NCBI GenBank assembly: GCA_003222555.1
Contig: QHWL01000089.1
Coordinates: forward strand, 1 to 10,743
DNA: 10,743 nucleotides
Direction of reading: 5' to 3'
From: Acidobacteriota bacterium
GTDB lineage: Bacteria; Acidobacteriota; Vicinamibacteria; Vicinamibacterales; CAVVIG01
How positions within the stretch are numbered: the first letter of the stretch is position 1; each line of letters opens with the position of its first letter. The position numbers were made by a program, and so were the translations under genes. Under the pieces are notes generated by a model that saw only the letters and a program-made list of their open reading frames with translations, did not search any database and was not told the origin of the DNA. Shown piece by piece: positions 5,212 to 10,743 of this stretch.

Positions 5212-6123
5212 TTACGGAAACACGAGCGCGGGAGCGCTCCACGTCACCTTCAGCGCCTTCGCCGCGCGAATCGCCGCCCATTCGGTTTCGGCGACGACCC
5301 CGACAAAGTTCCCCTTGACCACGGTTTTCACGTAGCCGGCAATCCCTTTGACTGAATCCTCGTTCACGTTGAGCAGCTTGGCGCCGACGCCCGACGGGCG
5401 AGTGACGCGTCCGTGGAGCATGCCCGGCACCCGGATGTCAGTGATGTAGCGGAACGTGCCAAGAACTTTGGGTGCGATGTCTCTGCGCGGCACCGAGGTG
5501 CCGACGACGGTGTAGCTGTCGGGATTCTTGAGTCGGCCGATGCCTTCCACGTTGAGACCAAACCCTTGGCCCGATACTTTCAACAGATCGTTCAGGTCGG
5601 TCCCTCCGACCAGGTCGGCGTACGACACCGTCTTCGACGTGTTGTTCTTGACGCGCACGATTCCGCTCTGAGTTTCGAGCTGGTCGACCGGCGCGCCGAG
5701 CCGGCGTGCCGCGAGCTGCAGAAGCAGTGCTCGTGCGGTCGCGGCGACGTTACGCAGCGGCTTCGAGCCCTGCGAGATCGACGTGCTCCCTCCGACGCCG
5801 CCCTGATCGGTCGTCGTCGCCGTGTCGCCGAGCACGAACGCGACGCGATCCACCGGGACGTCCAACTCCTCCGCCACCATCTGGGCGAAGGCGGTCTCGA
5901 CGCCCATCCCGATTTCGGCTTTGCCGCTGAAGACCCGAATGGCTCCGTCCTTGTCGATCTTGAGCCACGCGTCCAACCGCGCCGGCGAAGGGAACCCGGG
6001 GTCTTCGAGCGGCGCGGCAAGAAGCTGAGGCGCGACGGTGAAGTCGAGGACGCTGAAGCCGATCAGGAGGCCTCCAGCGTTCTTGACGAACTCTCGTCTC
6101 GACAGTGCGGGATCAGGAGCCAT
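5212..6123 (-). CDS. Molybdopterin-binding large subunit of molybdenum hydroxylase, N-terminal fragment with Tat signal
   Basis: This 303-residue frame is the first half of an aldehyde oxidase/isoquinoline 1-oxidoreductase-type large subunit. It begins with a twin-arginine signal, SRREFVKNAGG (8-18) followed by a hydrophobic stretch, so the mature enzyme would be exported folded with its cofactors. Family blocks are FSGKAEIGMGVETAFAQMV (65-83), LGDTATTTDQGGVGGSTSI (98-116) and a hammerhead domain from about 203 (YTVVGTSVPRRDIAPKVLG) to the end. The frame stops at TAA 5212-5214 after WSAPALVFP, just where the molybdopterin domain should begin; that domain continues in frame downstream. The ATG at 6123 is two bases after the small-subunit TAG, with GAGGAG of the preceding gene acting as its binding site. 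The two halves plus linker give about 764 codons, the usual family length. TAA rules out selenocysteine or pyrrolysine. Confidence 0.88.
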   Translation of the reverse strand: MAPDPALSRREFVKNAGGLLIGFSVLDFTVAPQLLAAPLEDPGFPSPARLDAWLKIDKDGAIRVFSGKAEIGMGVETAFAQMVAEELDVPVDRVAFVLGDTATTTDQGGVGGSTSISQGSKPLRNVAATARALLLQLAARRLGAPVDQLETQSGIVRVKNNTSKTVSYADLVGGTDLNDLLKVSGQGFGLNVEGIGRLKNPDSYTVVGTSVPRRDIAPKVLGTFRYITDIRVPGMLHGRVTRPSGVGAKLLNVNEDSVKGIAGYVKTVVKGNFVGVVAETEWAAIRAAKALKVTWSAPALVFP

Positions 6124-6125
6124 TC

Positions 6126-6599
6126 CTATGCGCTCCTCTTCATGTCGCTGGCCGCGCGCCGCACCGCGGCAAAGATTCGCACGTGACTTCCGCAGCGGCA
6201 CACGAGGCTTTCGAACGCGTCCCGCATGTCTTTGTCCGTCGGGGTCGGGTTCTTGTCCAACAGCGCCTTGGCGGTGAGCACCCATCCGTTCAGGCAGTAG
6301 CCGCACTGGAACGTCTGCTCGTCGATGAATGCCTTCTGGATGGGGTGCGGCCGCTCGGGGGTTCCCAGGCCTTCGAGCGTGATGATTTCCTTGCCGGTTG
6401 CGCGCGACACCGGCAGCATGCAGGAGCGAACCGCGCGGTTGTCGACCAGGACGGTGCACGCGCCGCATTGGCCGAGGCCGCAGCCGAACCGGGGGTTGTT
6501 CAGGGCGAGGTCGTCGCGTAAGGCGTACAGCAGAGGACTATCGAGATCGACATCAACGACATGCACCTGCCCGTTCACTTTCAGTGATGCACGGCTCAT
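6126..6599 (-). CDS. 2Fe-2S small subunit of molybdenum hydroxylase
   Basis: A 157-residue electron-transfer subunit of the CoxS/IorA type. Its N-terminal plant-ferredoxin domain holds the first cluster with Cys40, Cys45, Cys48 and Cys60 (GCGLGQCGAC). The C-terminal helical domain holds the second with Cys99, Cys102, Cys134 and Cys136 (CGYC and CRCGSHVRI). It moves electrons from the molybdenum site to an outside acceptor. It has no signal of its own, so it would cross the membrane bound to the Tat-tagged large subunit, whose gene starts two bases downstream. There is no FAD subunit gene, as in isoquinoline oxidoreductase-type enzymes that pass electrons to cytochromes. I chose ATG 6599 rather than ATG 6617: GAGGTCG lies at 6604-6610, just upstream of 6599, while the 6617 ATG falls inside a TATAAT box. 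The protein ends MKRSA, with its last codons giving the next gene's binding site. Confidence 0.93.
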   Translation of the reverse strand: MSRASLKVNGQVHVVDVDLDSPLLYALRDDLALNNPRFGCGLGQCGACTVLVDNRAVRSCMLPVSRATGKEIITLEGLGTPERPHPIQKAFIDEQTFQCGYCLNGWVLTAKALLDKNPTPTDKDMRDAFESLVCRCGSHVRIFAAVRRAASDMKRSA

Positions 6600-6615
6600 T
6601 ACGACCTCGACGCGC

Positions 6616-6621
6616 ATTATA
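6616..6621 (-). promoter_or_regulatory. Candidate -10 box of the molybdenum hydroxylase operon
   Basis: TATAAT, a perfect consensus -10 hexamer, lies on the minus strand in an otherwise GC-rich stretch, 16 bases before the chosen start at 6599. I see no good -35 hexamer 16-18 bases further up (the region reads ATCCAACCCC). A start of transcription 6-8 bases downstream would give a very short leader, just including part of the GAGGTCG binding site. Confidence 0.35.
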
Positions 6622-6713
6622 GTTCATGTTTTCAGGGGTTGGATGCCTCCCAACGCAAGGGGCTCCCCTCGCCTAGAGGGTGGTCTCGCCCATCATTTAG
6701 AGAGCCTTAAAGC

Positions 6714-7766
6714 TCACCTCGATCCCGTCTTCGCGGCTTCTTTCTCAACGGCTCGAGCGGAACTCAGGATGCCTTTCATCCCGTAATTGCCCTCGTGACA
6801 GGCGTACTCAAAGAGCGATTGGTCGCTCTTCCTCATCGGAACCTGCGCCGTAAACGGTTTCGACCAAGTAGTGGGATCGCTCACCGTGAATTCGTAGAGG
6901 AGGTTGTCGGGACCAACGCGCGAGAACTTTTCGATGAGATGCATGTTCGGGCTGGAGTTCTGGAACGACGTGGCCTGGTAAAAGCCCTTGGTCTCGATCA
7001 CGAACGTATCGCCCTCCCAGTGGCCGCGCGAGTTCCCCGACCACTGCGGAACGTTCGCCTGCGGACGCCCGTTTAGCGGGATGATGCGCGTGTTGTGTAC
7101 CATCTCAGTGACGATCGCAACGTAGTCAGGAGTCTGGAACAGCTGCAAGTTGTTGTTGTACGCGCCGGGCAGAATCGGCGGGCCGGCGTTGAATCCCATG
7201 ATACAGCGCTCGGTAATGCCTCGATCCTCCGGTCCCTGCGCGGGGCGAGCCCGACGCTCTGCGGCTTCGTCCGCTCGCTTCTTCGCAGCCGGCGTCAGGG
7301 GAGGAATTTTTCCGTCCGGCGGATCGACAATCAACGAGCTCCGCTTGCTCCCGACGAACTTCTTCCCAAAGTCCCACCAGAACTCGTTGTAGGCCCGTGC
7401 GACGTCGGCGGTGGCGGGGGCTCCGTTGACGACAGGCGGTGTGCGCGCCCCGTCCTCGTCGCGGCGGTCCATGTCCAGGCGTTCAGCGGCTGACTTCTCG
7501 AATTCAGCCGCTTCCTTGTCGGTCAGAAATTCTTTGCCGGCGTACTGGCTGGGTCGTTCCAGCGGGATGACGTTGCGAAAATCCCACACTCCCTGAAGAT
7601 CGGGGTGGCCGTCTGCAGTACGGGGCGGCGTGTACCCCTTCGCAGCCGTCGTCGTCTTGGCCTTTGCGGACGCTGGGGCCTGTCCAGCAACGGACGCCGG
7701 GACGAGCGACGCGACCGCGATCGCCACCGCCAGAGCGCCGATAGATTCAAGGAAGCGACGTCTCAT
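6714..7766 (-). CDS. Secreted protein of uncharacterised 'RTADGxPDLxGxW' family
   Basis: A 350-residue exported protein of unknown function. MRRRFLESIGALAVAIAVAS leads into a Sec-type signal ending near VAG-QA (27-30); the MRRRFLES start looks slightly Tat-like. After an Ala/Lys/Thr linker the mature part opens with RTADGHPDLQGVW (49-61). Other conserved-looking blocks are AYNEFWWDFG (125-134), LIVDPPDGKIPPLTP (145-159), GAYNNNLQLFQTP (201-213), RGHWEGDTFVIET (247-259) and YACHEGNYGM (321-330). Two cysteines (188 in ERCIMG and 323) may form a disulfide. I recall close relatives in many soil Acidobacteriota, often in several copies, all annotated as hypothetical. The partial gene at 1-393 is a second, more distant member. 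The start at 7766 follows a near-perfect AGGAGGTG (7771-7778), which settles it against the upstream GTG at 7784. It stands alone between the deacetylase gene and the molybdenum hydroxylase operon. Confidence 0.88.
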   Translation of the reverse strand: MRRRFLESIGALAVAIAVASLVPASVAGQAPASAKAKTTTAAKGYTPPRTADGHPDLQGVWDFRNVIPLERPSQYAGKEFLTDKEAAEFEKSAAERLDMDRRDEDGARTPPVVNGAPATADVARAYNEFWWDFGKKFVGSKRSSLIVDPPDGKIPPLTPAAKKRADEAAERRARPAQGPEDRGITERCIMGFNAGPPILPGAYNNNLQLFQTPDYVAIVTEMVHNTRIIPLNGRPQANVPQWSGNSRGHWEGDTFVIETKGFYQATSFQNSSPNMHLIEKFSRVGPDNLLYEFTVSDPTTWSKPFTAQVPMRKSDQSLFEYACHEGNYGMKGILSSARAVEKEAAKTGSR

Positions 7767-7967
7767 CTGACACCTCCTGTCCACGTATTCACGTGTGTGC
7801 TTGGTATGCGGTCCACCAACACCGCCTCACGGACTCCTCAACGCGGCATTGTAACGGTTTTGGCTGTCGATGACTGCAATCTCGCCTTGTCGCGCTTCAC
7901 TTGAGGCGCTCCCAGGTCGAGAGTGTCTCCTGGGTGGGCGGCTTCACTTCGGTTCGGTGTTCTTACA

Positions 7968-9014
7968 TCACGCGCTCAGCCGCCCGATGTGCGCATCGAC
8001 CGCGCGCGCGAGGCCGTCGAGGGAGTAACCTCCCTCGAGCACCGACACGACGCGTCCGCGCGCGTGCTGTCGGGCGATCTCGGCGACGACGCCAGTGAGT
8101 TCGGCAAAATCGCTGTCGGTCAGAGTGAACCGGCCGAGCGGATCGCCGGCGCGCGAGTCGAAGCCGGCCGAGATCATCACGAGCTCGGGCTTGAAGCGCT
8201 CCGCCGCCGGTACCAGCCCGGTCCGAAACGCATCGAGAATCTCGTTGCGGCCAGCGCCTGCCGGGAACGGCCGGTTAATAGTGCAGCCGCGACCCTTGCC
8301 CTCGCCGGTCTCGGCCGGGCTGCCGGTGCCCGGATACCACGGATGCTGGTGCGTGTCGAAGAACAGCACCGAGCCGTCGCTCCAGAACACCTCTTGCGTG
8401 CCGTTGCCGTGATGCACGTCCCAGTCGGCGATCAAGATCCGCTCGACGCCGTATCGTCGGACGGCGTGCCGGGCGCCGATGGCGATATTGTTGAAGATGC
8501 AGAACCCCATGCCGCGGCCCTCGGACGCGTGATGGCCGGGCGGACGCACGGCGCAGAACGCGTTGCGAGCGCGACCGGTCATTACTGCGTCCACCGCTGA
8601 GACCACCGTCCCCGCGGCAGTCAGGGCGGCCCCGAACGAGCCGGACGAGATTTCTGTATCGCCCGTGCTGAGACTTCGCAGGCCGGTCGCGATCTCACTG
8701 CGCACCAGTCTCAAATATTGAGGCGTGTGGACGAGCAGGATGTCGTCCTCGGTCGCGGGCCGCGGCGCGACCACCGACAGCCGGCCTTGCCCCTCGAGCC
8801 CGCGGACGGTTTTCATGACGGCGTCGAGCCGCTTTGGGCTTTCAGGATGATCGCTCGCCGGCTCGTGCCGAAGCATGGCTGGATCGTAGAACACCTGCGT
8901 CGCCGGACTCTGAGCCGCCGAGGTGAGCGTCCCGACACCGAGCGACAGCAGCGCTCCCGACGCCTGTTGCAGGAAGGTGCGCCGGCTCGGCGCGAGGCTC
9001 ATGGACGCGATCAT
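7968..9014 (-). CDS. Tat-exported histone-deacetylase-family amidohydrolase
   Basis: A 348-residue zinc hydrolase of the arginase/deacetylase fold, which removes acetyl (or related acyl) groups from amines such as acetyl-lysine or acetyl-polyamines. The catalytic apparatus is complete: His-His 161-162 in PPGHHAS, zinc ligands Asp199 and His201 in DWDVHHGNGT, zinc ligand Asp286 in GFDSRAGDPLG and the catalytic tyrosine 330 in LEGGYS. Residues 9-35 form a twin-arginine signal (PSRRTFLQQASG, then a hydrophobic stretch ending TSAAQS), so the enzyme should work in the periplasm, unlike most bacterial homologues, which are cytoplasmic. ATG 9014 is preferred: AGGAGG lies at 9028-9033, 13 bases upstream, rather far; ATG 9002 also keeps the Tat motif. 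The longer TTG start at 9068 would bury the Tat motif. The gene follows the exported aminotransferase by 73 bp on the same strand and probably shares its operon. The substrate is unknown. Confidence 0.92.
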   Translation of the reverse strand: MIASMSLAPSRRTFLQQASGALLSLGVGTLTSAAQSPATQVFYDPAMLRHEPASDHPESPKRLDAVMKTVRGLEGQGRLSVVAPRPATEDDILLVHTPQYLRLVRSEIATGLRSLSTGDTEISSGSFGAALTAAGTVVSAVDAVMTGRARNAFCAVRPPGHHASEGRGMGFCIFNNIAIGARHAVRRYGVERILIADWDVHHGNGTQEVFWSDGSVLFFDTHQHPWYPGTGSPAETGEGKGRGCTINRPFPAGAGRNEILDAFRTGLVPAAERFKPELVMISAGFDSRAGDPLGRFTLTDSDFAELTGVVAEIARQHARGRVVSVLEGGYSLDGLARAVDAHIGRLSA

Positions 9015-9087
9015 ATCGCGTCTCGGTCCTCCTGGGTTTTCGAACACCTCGCGGCCGTCAATTGGCAACAGCGCGTGTTGGGGAGGG

Positions 9088-10245
9088 CTACATTGACATG
9101 TGGCGCGCCGGCATCAGGTCCCACACCCGCCAGAACTCTCGCATGTCCGCGTGACTTCCCAGGGAAACGCGAATGTGCTTGTCGAAGCCCGGAATGGGAC
9201 GCGAGACCAGGACACGGTTCTTCTTGAAGTGTTCAATGATCTCGACGGCCGGGCGCCCGGTATCCATCATCACGAAATTGGTCTGGGAGTCGATCGGCTT
9301 CAGCATCCGCGCGTGGGATTGGTTGAAGAACTCTTGGCGGTCGTCGACGTTCCGCGCGAAGCTCAGCCGCATGTGCTCTGGATCGTCGAGTGCGGCGACA
9401 GCGGCCTTTGCCGCAATGACGTTCACGTCCTCCGGAAGCCGGCAAGAGGCCAACAGGCGCGCCGTCTGCGGCGCGGCGACACCATAGCCGACGCGCATTC
9501 CCGCCAGGCCGTAGATCTTGGAGAAGCTGCGAGTGACGATGACGCGGCTGTCGTCAATGGGCCGATCGACGAACGAGGCATAATCCGATGATTCGCGCAC
9601 GTAGTGATGGTAGGCCTCGTCGATCAGCACGAAGGTCGTCTCGGGGAGCTGTCGAACAAACGCTTCGAGGTCCCGCCGGCGTGTGAGCGTGCCAGTGGGA
9701 TTGTTCGGATTGCAAATGTAGACCAGTCCCGTTGCTGAATCGCTGCGCGCGAGCATGGCGCTCAGGTCGTGAGAGTAATCGTGGGTCAACGGGAGGGCGA
9801 CGACTTCGGCGCCTGCACGCTGCGCACAATCGCCCATCAGCTCGAGCGTTGGCCGCGCCACGATGAGCTTCTTGCGGAATCCGAGGAAGGCATCGGCCGC
9901 CATGCGCAGGATTTCGCCGGACCCGCAGCCGAGGACCACGTGATCGGACGAGACGCCGTGGAACCCCGCGATCGTGTTCCGCAACGCTTCTGACTCCACG
10001 TCCGGATAGCGATAGGCCATGGTGCGGGCCGCCTCCTGCATCGTCGCGATCACGTTCGACGATGGGCCGTACGCATTCTCATTCCGGTCCAGCCGAATCG
10101 GTCCGCCGGACGCACTCGTTCCGGATATCGGCCATGGCTCGCCAAAGGCCGCGCTCAGGGACGCTTCGGCCAGCGACGGGATGGCCGCGGTGCCCGCAGC
10201 GGCCGCACCGATTCGCCGAAGAAGATTCCTGCGAGAGATGCCCAT
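9088..10245 (-). CDS. Tat-exported class I/II aminotransferase, histidinol-phosphate aminotransferase-like
   Basis: A 385-residue PLP enzyme of fold type I. PLP-site residues are all present: GCGSGE (106-111), CNPNNPTGT (178-186) with Asn182, Asp209 and Tyr212 in LIDEAYHHY, the Schiff-base Lys243 in SFSKIYGLAGMRVGY, Arg251, and the substrate-carboxylate Arg359 in HIRVSLG. The overall layout (RLDRNENAYGPS at 51-62, MAYRYPD at 76-82) matches the HisC branch. It differs from housekeeping HisC by a twin-arginine signal, GISRRNLLRRIGAAAAG (2-18) followed by AIPSLAEAS, which suggests export in folded form with PLP bound. No other histidine gene is nearby, so biosynthetic HisC is unlikely. The ATG is five bases after the stop of the Ig-repeat protein and has no clear Shine-Dalgarno, so translation is probably coupled. 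The deacetylase gene follows 73 bp downstream. The amino donor and acceptor cannot be deduced. Confidence 0.9.
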   Translation of the reverse strand: MGISRRNLLRRIGAAAAGTAAIPSLAEASLSAAFGEPWPISGTSASGGPIRLDRNENAYGPSSNVIATMQEAARTMAYRYPDVESEALRNTIAGFHGVSSDHVVLGCGSGEILRMAADAFLGFRKKLIVARPTLELMGDCAQRAGAEVVALPLTHDYSHDLSAMLARSDSATGLVYICNPNNPTGTLTRRRDLEAFVRQLPETTFVLIDEAYHHYVRESSDYASFVDRPIDDSRVIVTRSFSKIYGLAGMRVGYGVAAPQTARLLASCRLPEDVNVIAAKAAVAALDDPEHMRLSFARNVDDRQEFFNQSHARMLKPIDSQTNFVMMDTGRPAVEIIEHFKKNRVLVSRPIPGFDKHIRVSLGSHADMREFWRVWDLMPARHMSM

Positions 10246-10250
10246 ACCGG

Positions 10251-10743
10251 CTACTGAACGATCAAGTCGACATTCGCCGAGTGAACTCCGCTGCCGCCGG
10301 TCCCGGTGACAATCAAGGTGGACGTGCCAATCGCCACGTTCCTGTTGGTGTTGACGGTGAGCACAGAGGTCCCGGAATTCACCACGGAGACGAGATTGAA
10401 CTTGGAATTAGCAAACTTCGGCAAACCGCTCAGGGAGAGATTCACCGTACCGGAGAACCCAGGTCCGGCAGCAATGGTCACGGTGTAGGTGCCGCTCCCC
10501 CCACGCCCGATCGTCAGGCTAGTAGGTGTTACCGTGATCGAGAAGTCGCCGTTGACCACGAGCGTCACGTTGACCGTGTGAGTGAGCGATCCGCTTGTTC
10601 CCGCGATCGTCAGGGGGTAGCTCCCTGCCGGGGTCGTTCCTGCCGAAACGCTGAGAGTCGTCGAGCCAGACGAGGTCACGGATCCAGGGTTGAACGAAGC
10701 GGTTGCGCCTGACGGCAGACCGCTGAGGCTGAAGCTGACGGTT
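10251..10743 (-). CDS. Secreted protein with tandem Ig-like repeats, C-terminal part
   Basis: The last 163 residues of a protein whose start lies beyond the right edge. Two Ig-like beta-sandwich repeats are visible. LSGLP occurs at residues 6-10 and again at 104-108, giving a period of 98. In both copies it is followed by a Phe-containing strand, a TSSGSTTL or NSGTSVL block and a closing GTSG or GTGG block with a His-containing strand. The sequence is rich in Ser, Thr, Gly and Val and lacks cysteine, as usual for extracellular adhesion or enzyme-spacer domains. The final residues (VDLIVQ) end exactly at a domain edge, so there is no C-terminal anchor or sorting domain. The catalytic or binding part, if any, would be upstream and is not in view. 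It ends five bases before the aminotransferase ATG, so the two are co-transcribed. In Acidobacteriota such repeats often form the tails of large secreted proteases or adhesins, but that is inference. Confidence 0.82.
   Translation of the reverse strand, partial: TVSFSLSGLPSGATASFNPGSVTSSGSTTLSVSAGTTPAGSYPLTIAGTSGSLTHTVNVTLVVNGDFSITVTPTSLTIGRGGSGTYTVTIAAGPGFSGTVNLSLSGLPKFANSKFNLVSVVNSGTSVLTVNTNRNVAIGTSTLIVTGTGGSGVHSANVDLIVQ

Noticed and set aside
5212..5214. Selenocysteine or pyrrolysine decoding at the stop within the molybdenum enzyme.
   Set aside because: The codon is TAA; selenocysteine uses TGA and pyrrolysine TAG. The position is also not an active-site position.
3979..5355. A long open frame of 458 codons on the plus strand opposite the molybdenum hydroxylase.
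   Set aside because: Same reason: Arg/Asp-rich composition, no recognisable domain, fully antisense to conserved molybdopterin-domain coding sequence.
6638..6669. Short dyads GTTGG/CCAAC (6638-6654) and AGGGG/CCCCT (6658-6669) as a terminator after the gene at 6714-7766.
   Set aside because: Stems are only 5 bp, there is no U-tract on the minus strand, and such dyads are common by chance in GC-rich spacers.
7767..7784. A GTG start at 7784 for the uncharacterised secreted protein.
   Set aside because: The near-perfect AGGAGGTG lies inside that extension and is properly spaced for the ATG at 7766.
7848..7879. A possible promoter (TTGCAG and TACAAT on the minus strand) for the secreted protein gene.
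   Set aside because: The two hexamers are 20 bases apart, too far for a normal sigma-70 promoter, so I do not list it as a feature.
9015..9068. A longer N-terminus for the deacetylase starting at TTG 9068.
   Set aside because: It would place 18 polar residues in front of the Tat signal and put the AGGAGG site inside the coding region.
9088..10245. Calling the aminotransferase hisC.
   Set aside because: The Tat signal and the lack of any histidine operon gene nearby make a biosynthetic assignment unsafe, so no symbol was given.

Overview
The window is GC-rich bacterial chromosomal DNA in which every convincing gene lies on the minus strand. The gene set suggests a soil-type Acidobacteriota, possibly Vicinamibacteria-like: a PQQ alcohol dehydrogenase beside a diheme cytochrome with a Planctomycete/Verrucomicrobium-type haem domain, a DUF6152 protein, two secreted proteins of an uncharacterised 'RTADGxPDLxGxW' family, and many Tat- or Sec-exported enzymes. 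This placement is inferred from gene families; there is no rRNA or other marker gene.

In the direction of transcription (high to low coordinates), the window opens with the C-terminal end of a secreted protein with Ig-like repeats (10251-10743, cut by the edge). Five bases later comes a class I/II aminotransferase of HisC-like fold with a Tat signal (9088-10245), then a histone-deacetylase-fold amidohydrolase, also with a Tat signal (7968-9014). A separate gene at 6714-7766 encodes a secreted protein of unknown function.

Next is a molybdenum hydroxylase operon of the isoquinoline 1-oxidoreductase/aldehyde oxidase type: a 2Fe-2S small subunit (6126-6599), then a Tat-exported molybdopterin-binding large subunit. 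The large subunit is interrupted by an in-frame TAA at 5212-5214, giving two open frames (5212-6123 and 3829-5190) that together make a normal-length protein of about 764 codons. A 268-bp spacer (3561-3828) is packed with nested inverted repeats.

The last operon encodes an alcohol-oxidising module: a diheme cytochrome c (2712-3560), a PQQ dehydrogenase with the Asp-x-Asp signature of lanthanide-dependent enzymes (1050-2702), and a small DUF6152 protein (539-970). A spacer with two related hairpins (394-538) separates it from the start of a second member of the uncharacterised secreted family (1-393, cut by the edge).

Nearly every product is predicted to act outside the cytoplasm, so the region reads as a block of periplasmic oxidation and deacetylation chemistry feeding electrons to c-type cytochromes. 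I saw no tRNA, rRNA, CRISPR array, transposase or phage gene. The points most worth following are the predicted lanthanide-type PQQ enzyme with its unusual cytochrome, the exported deacetylase/aminotransferase pair, the nonsense codon in the molybdenum enzyme, and the inverted-repeat structures in both spacers.
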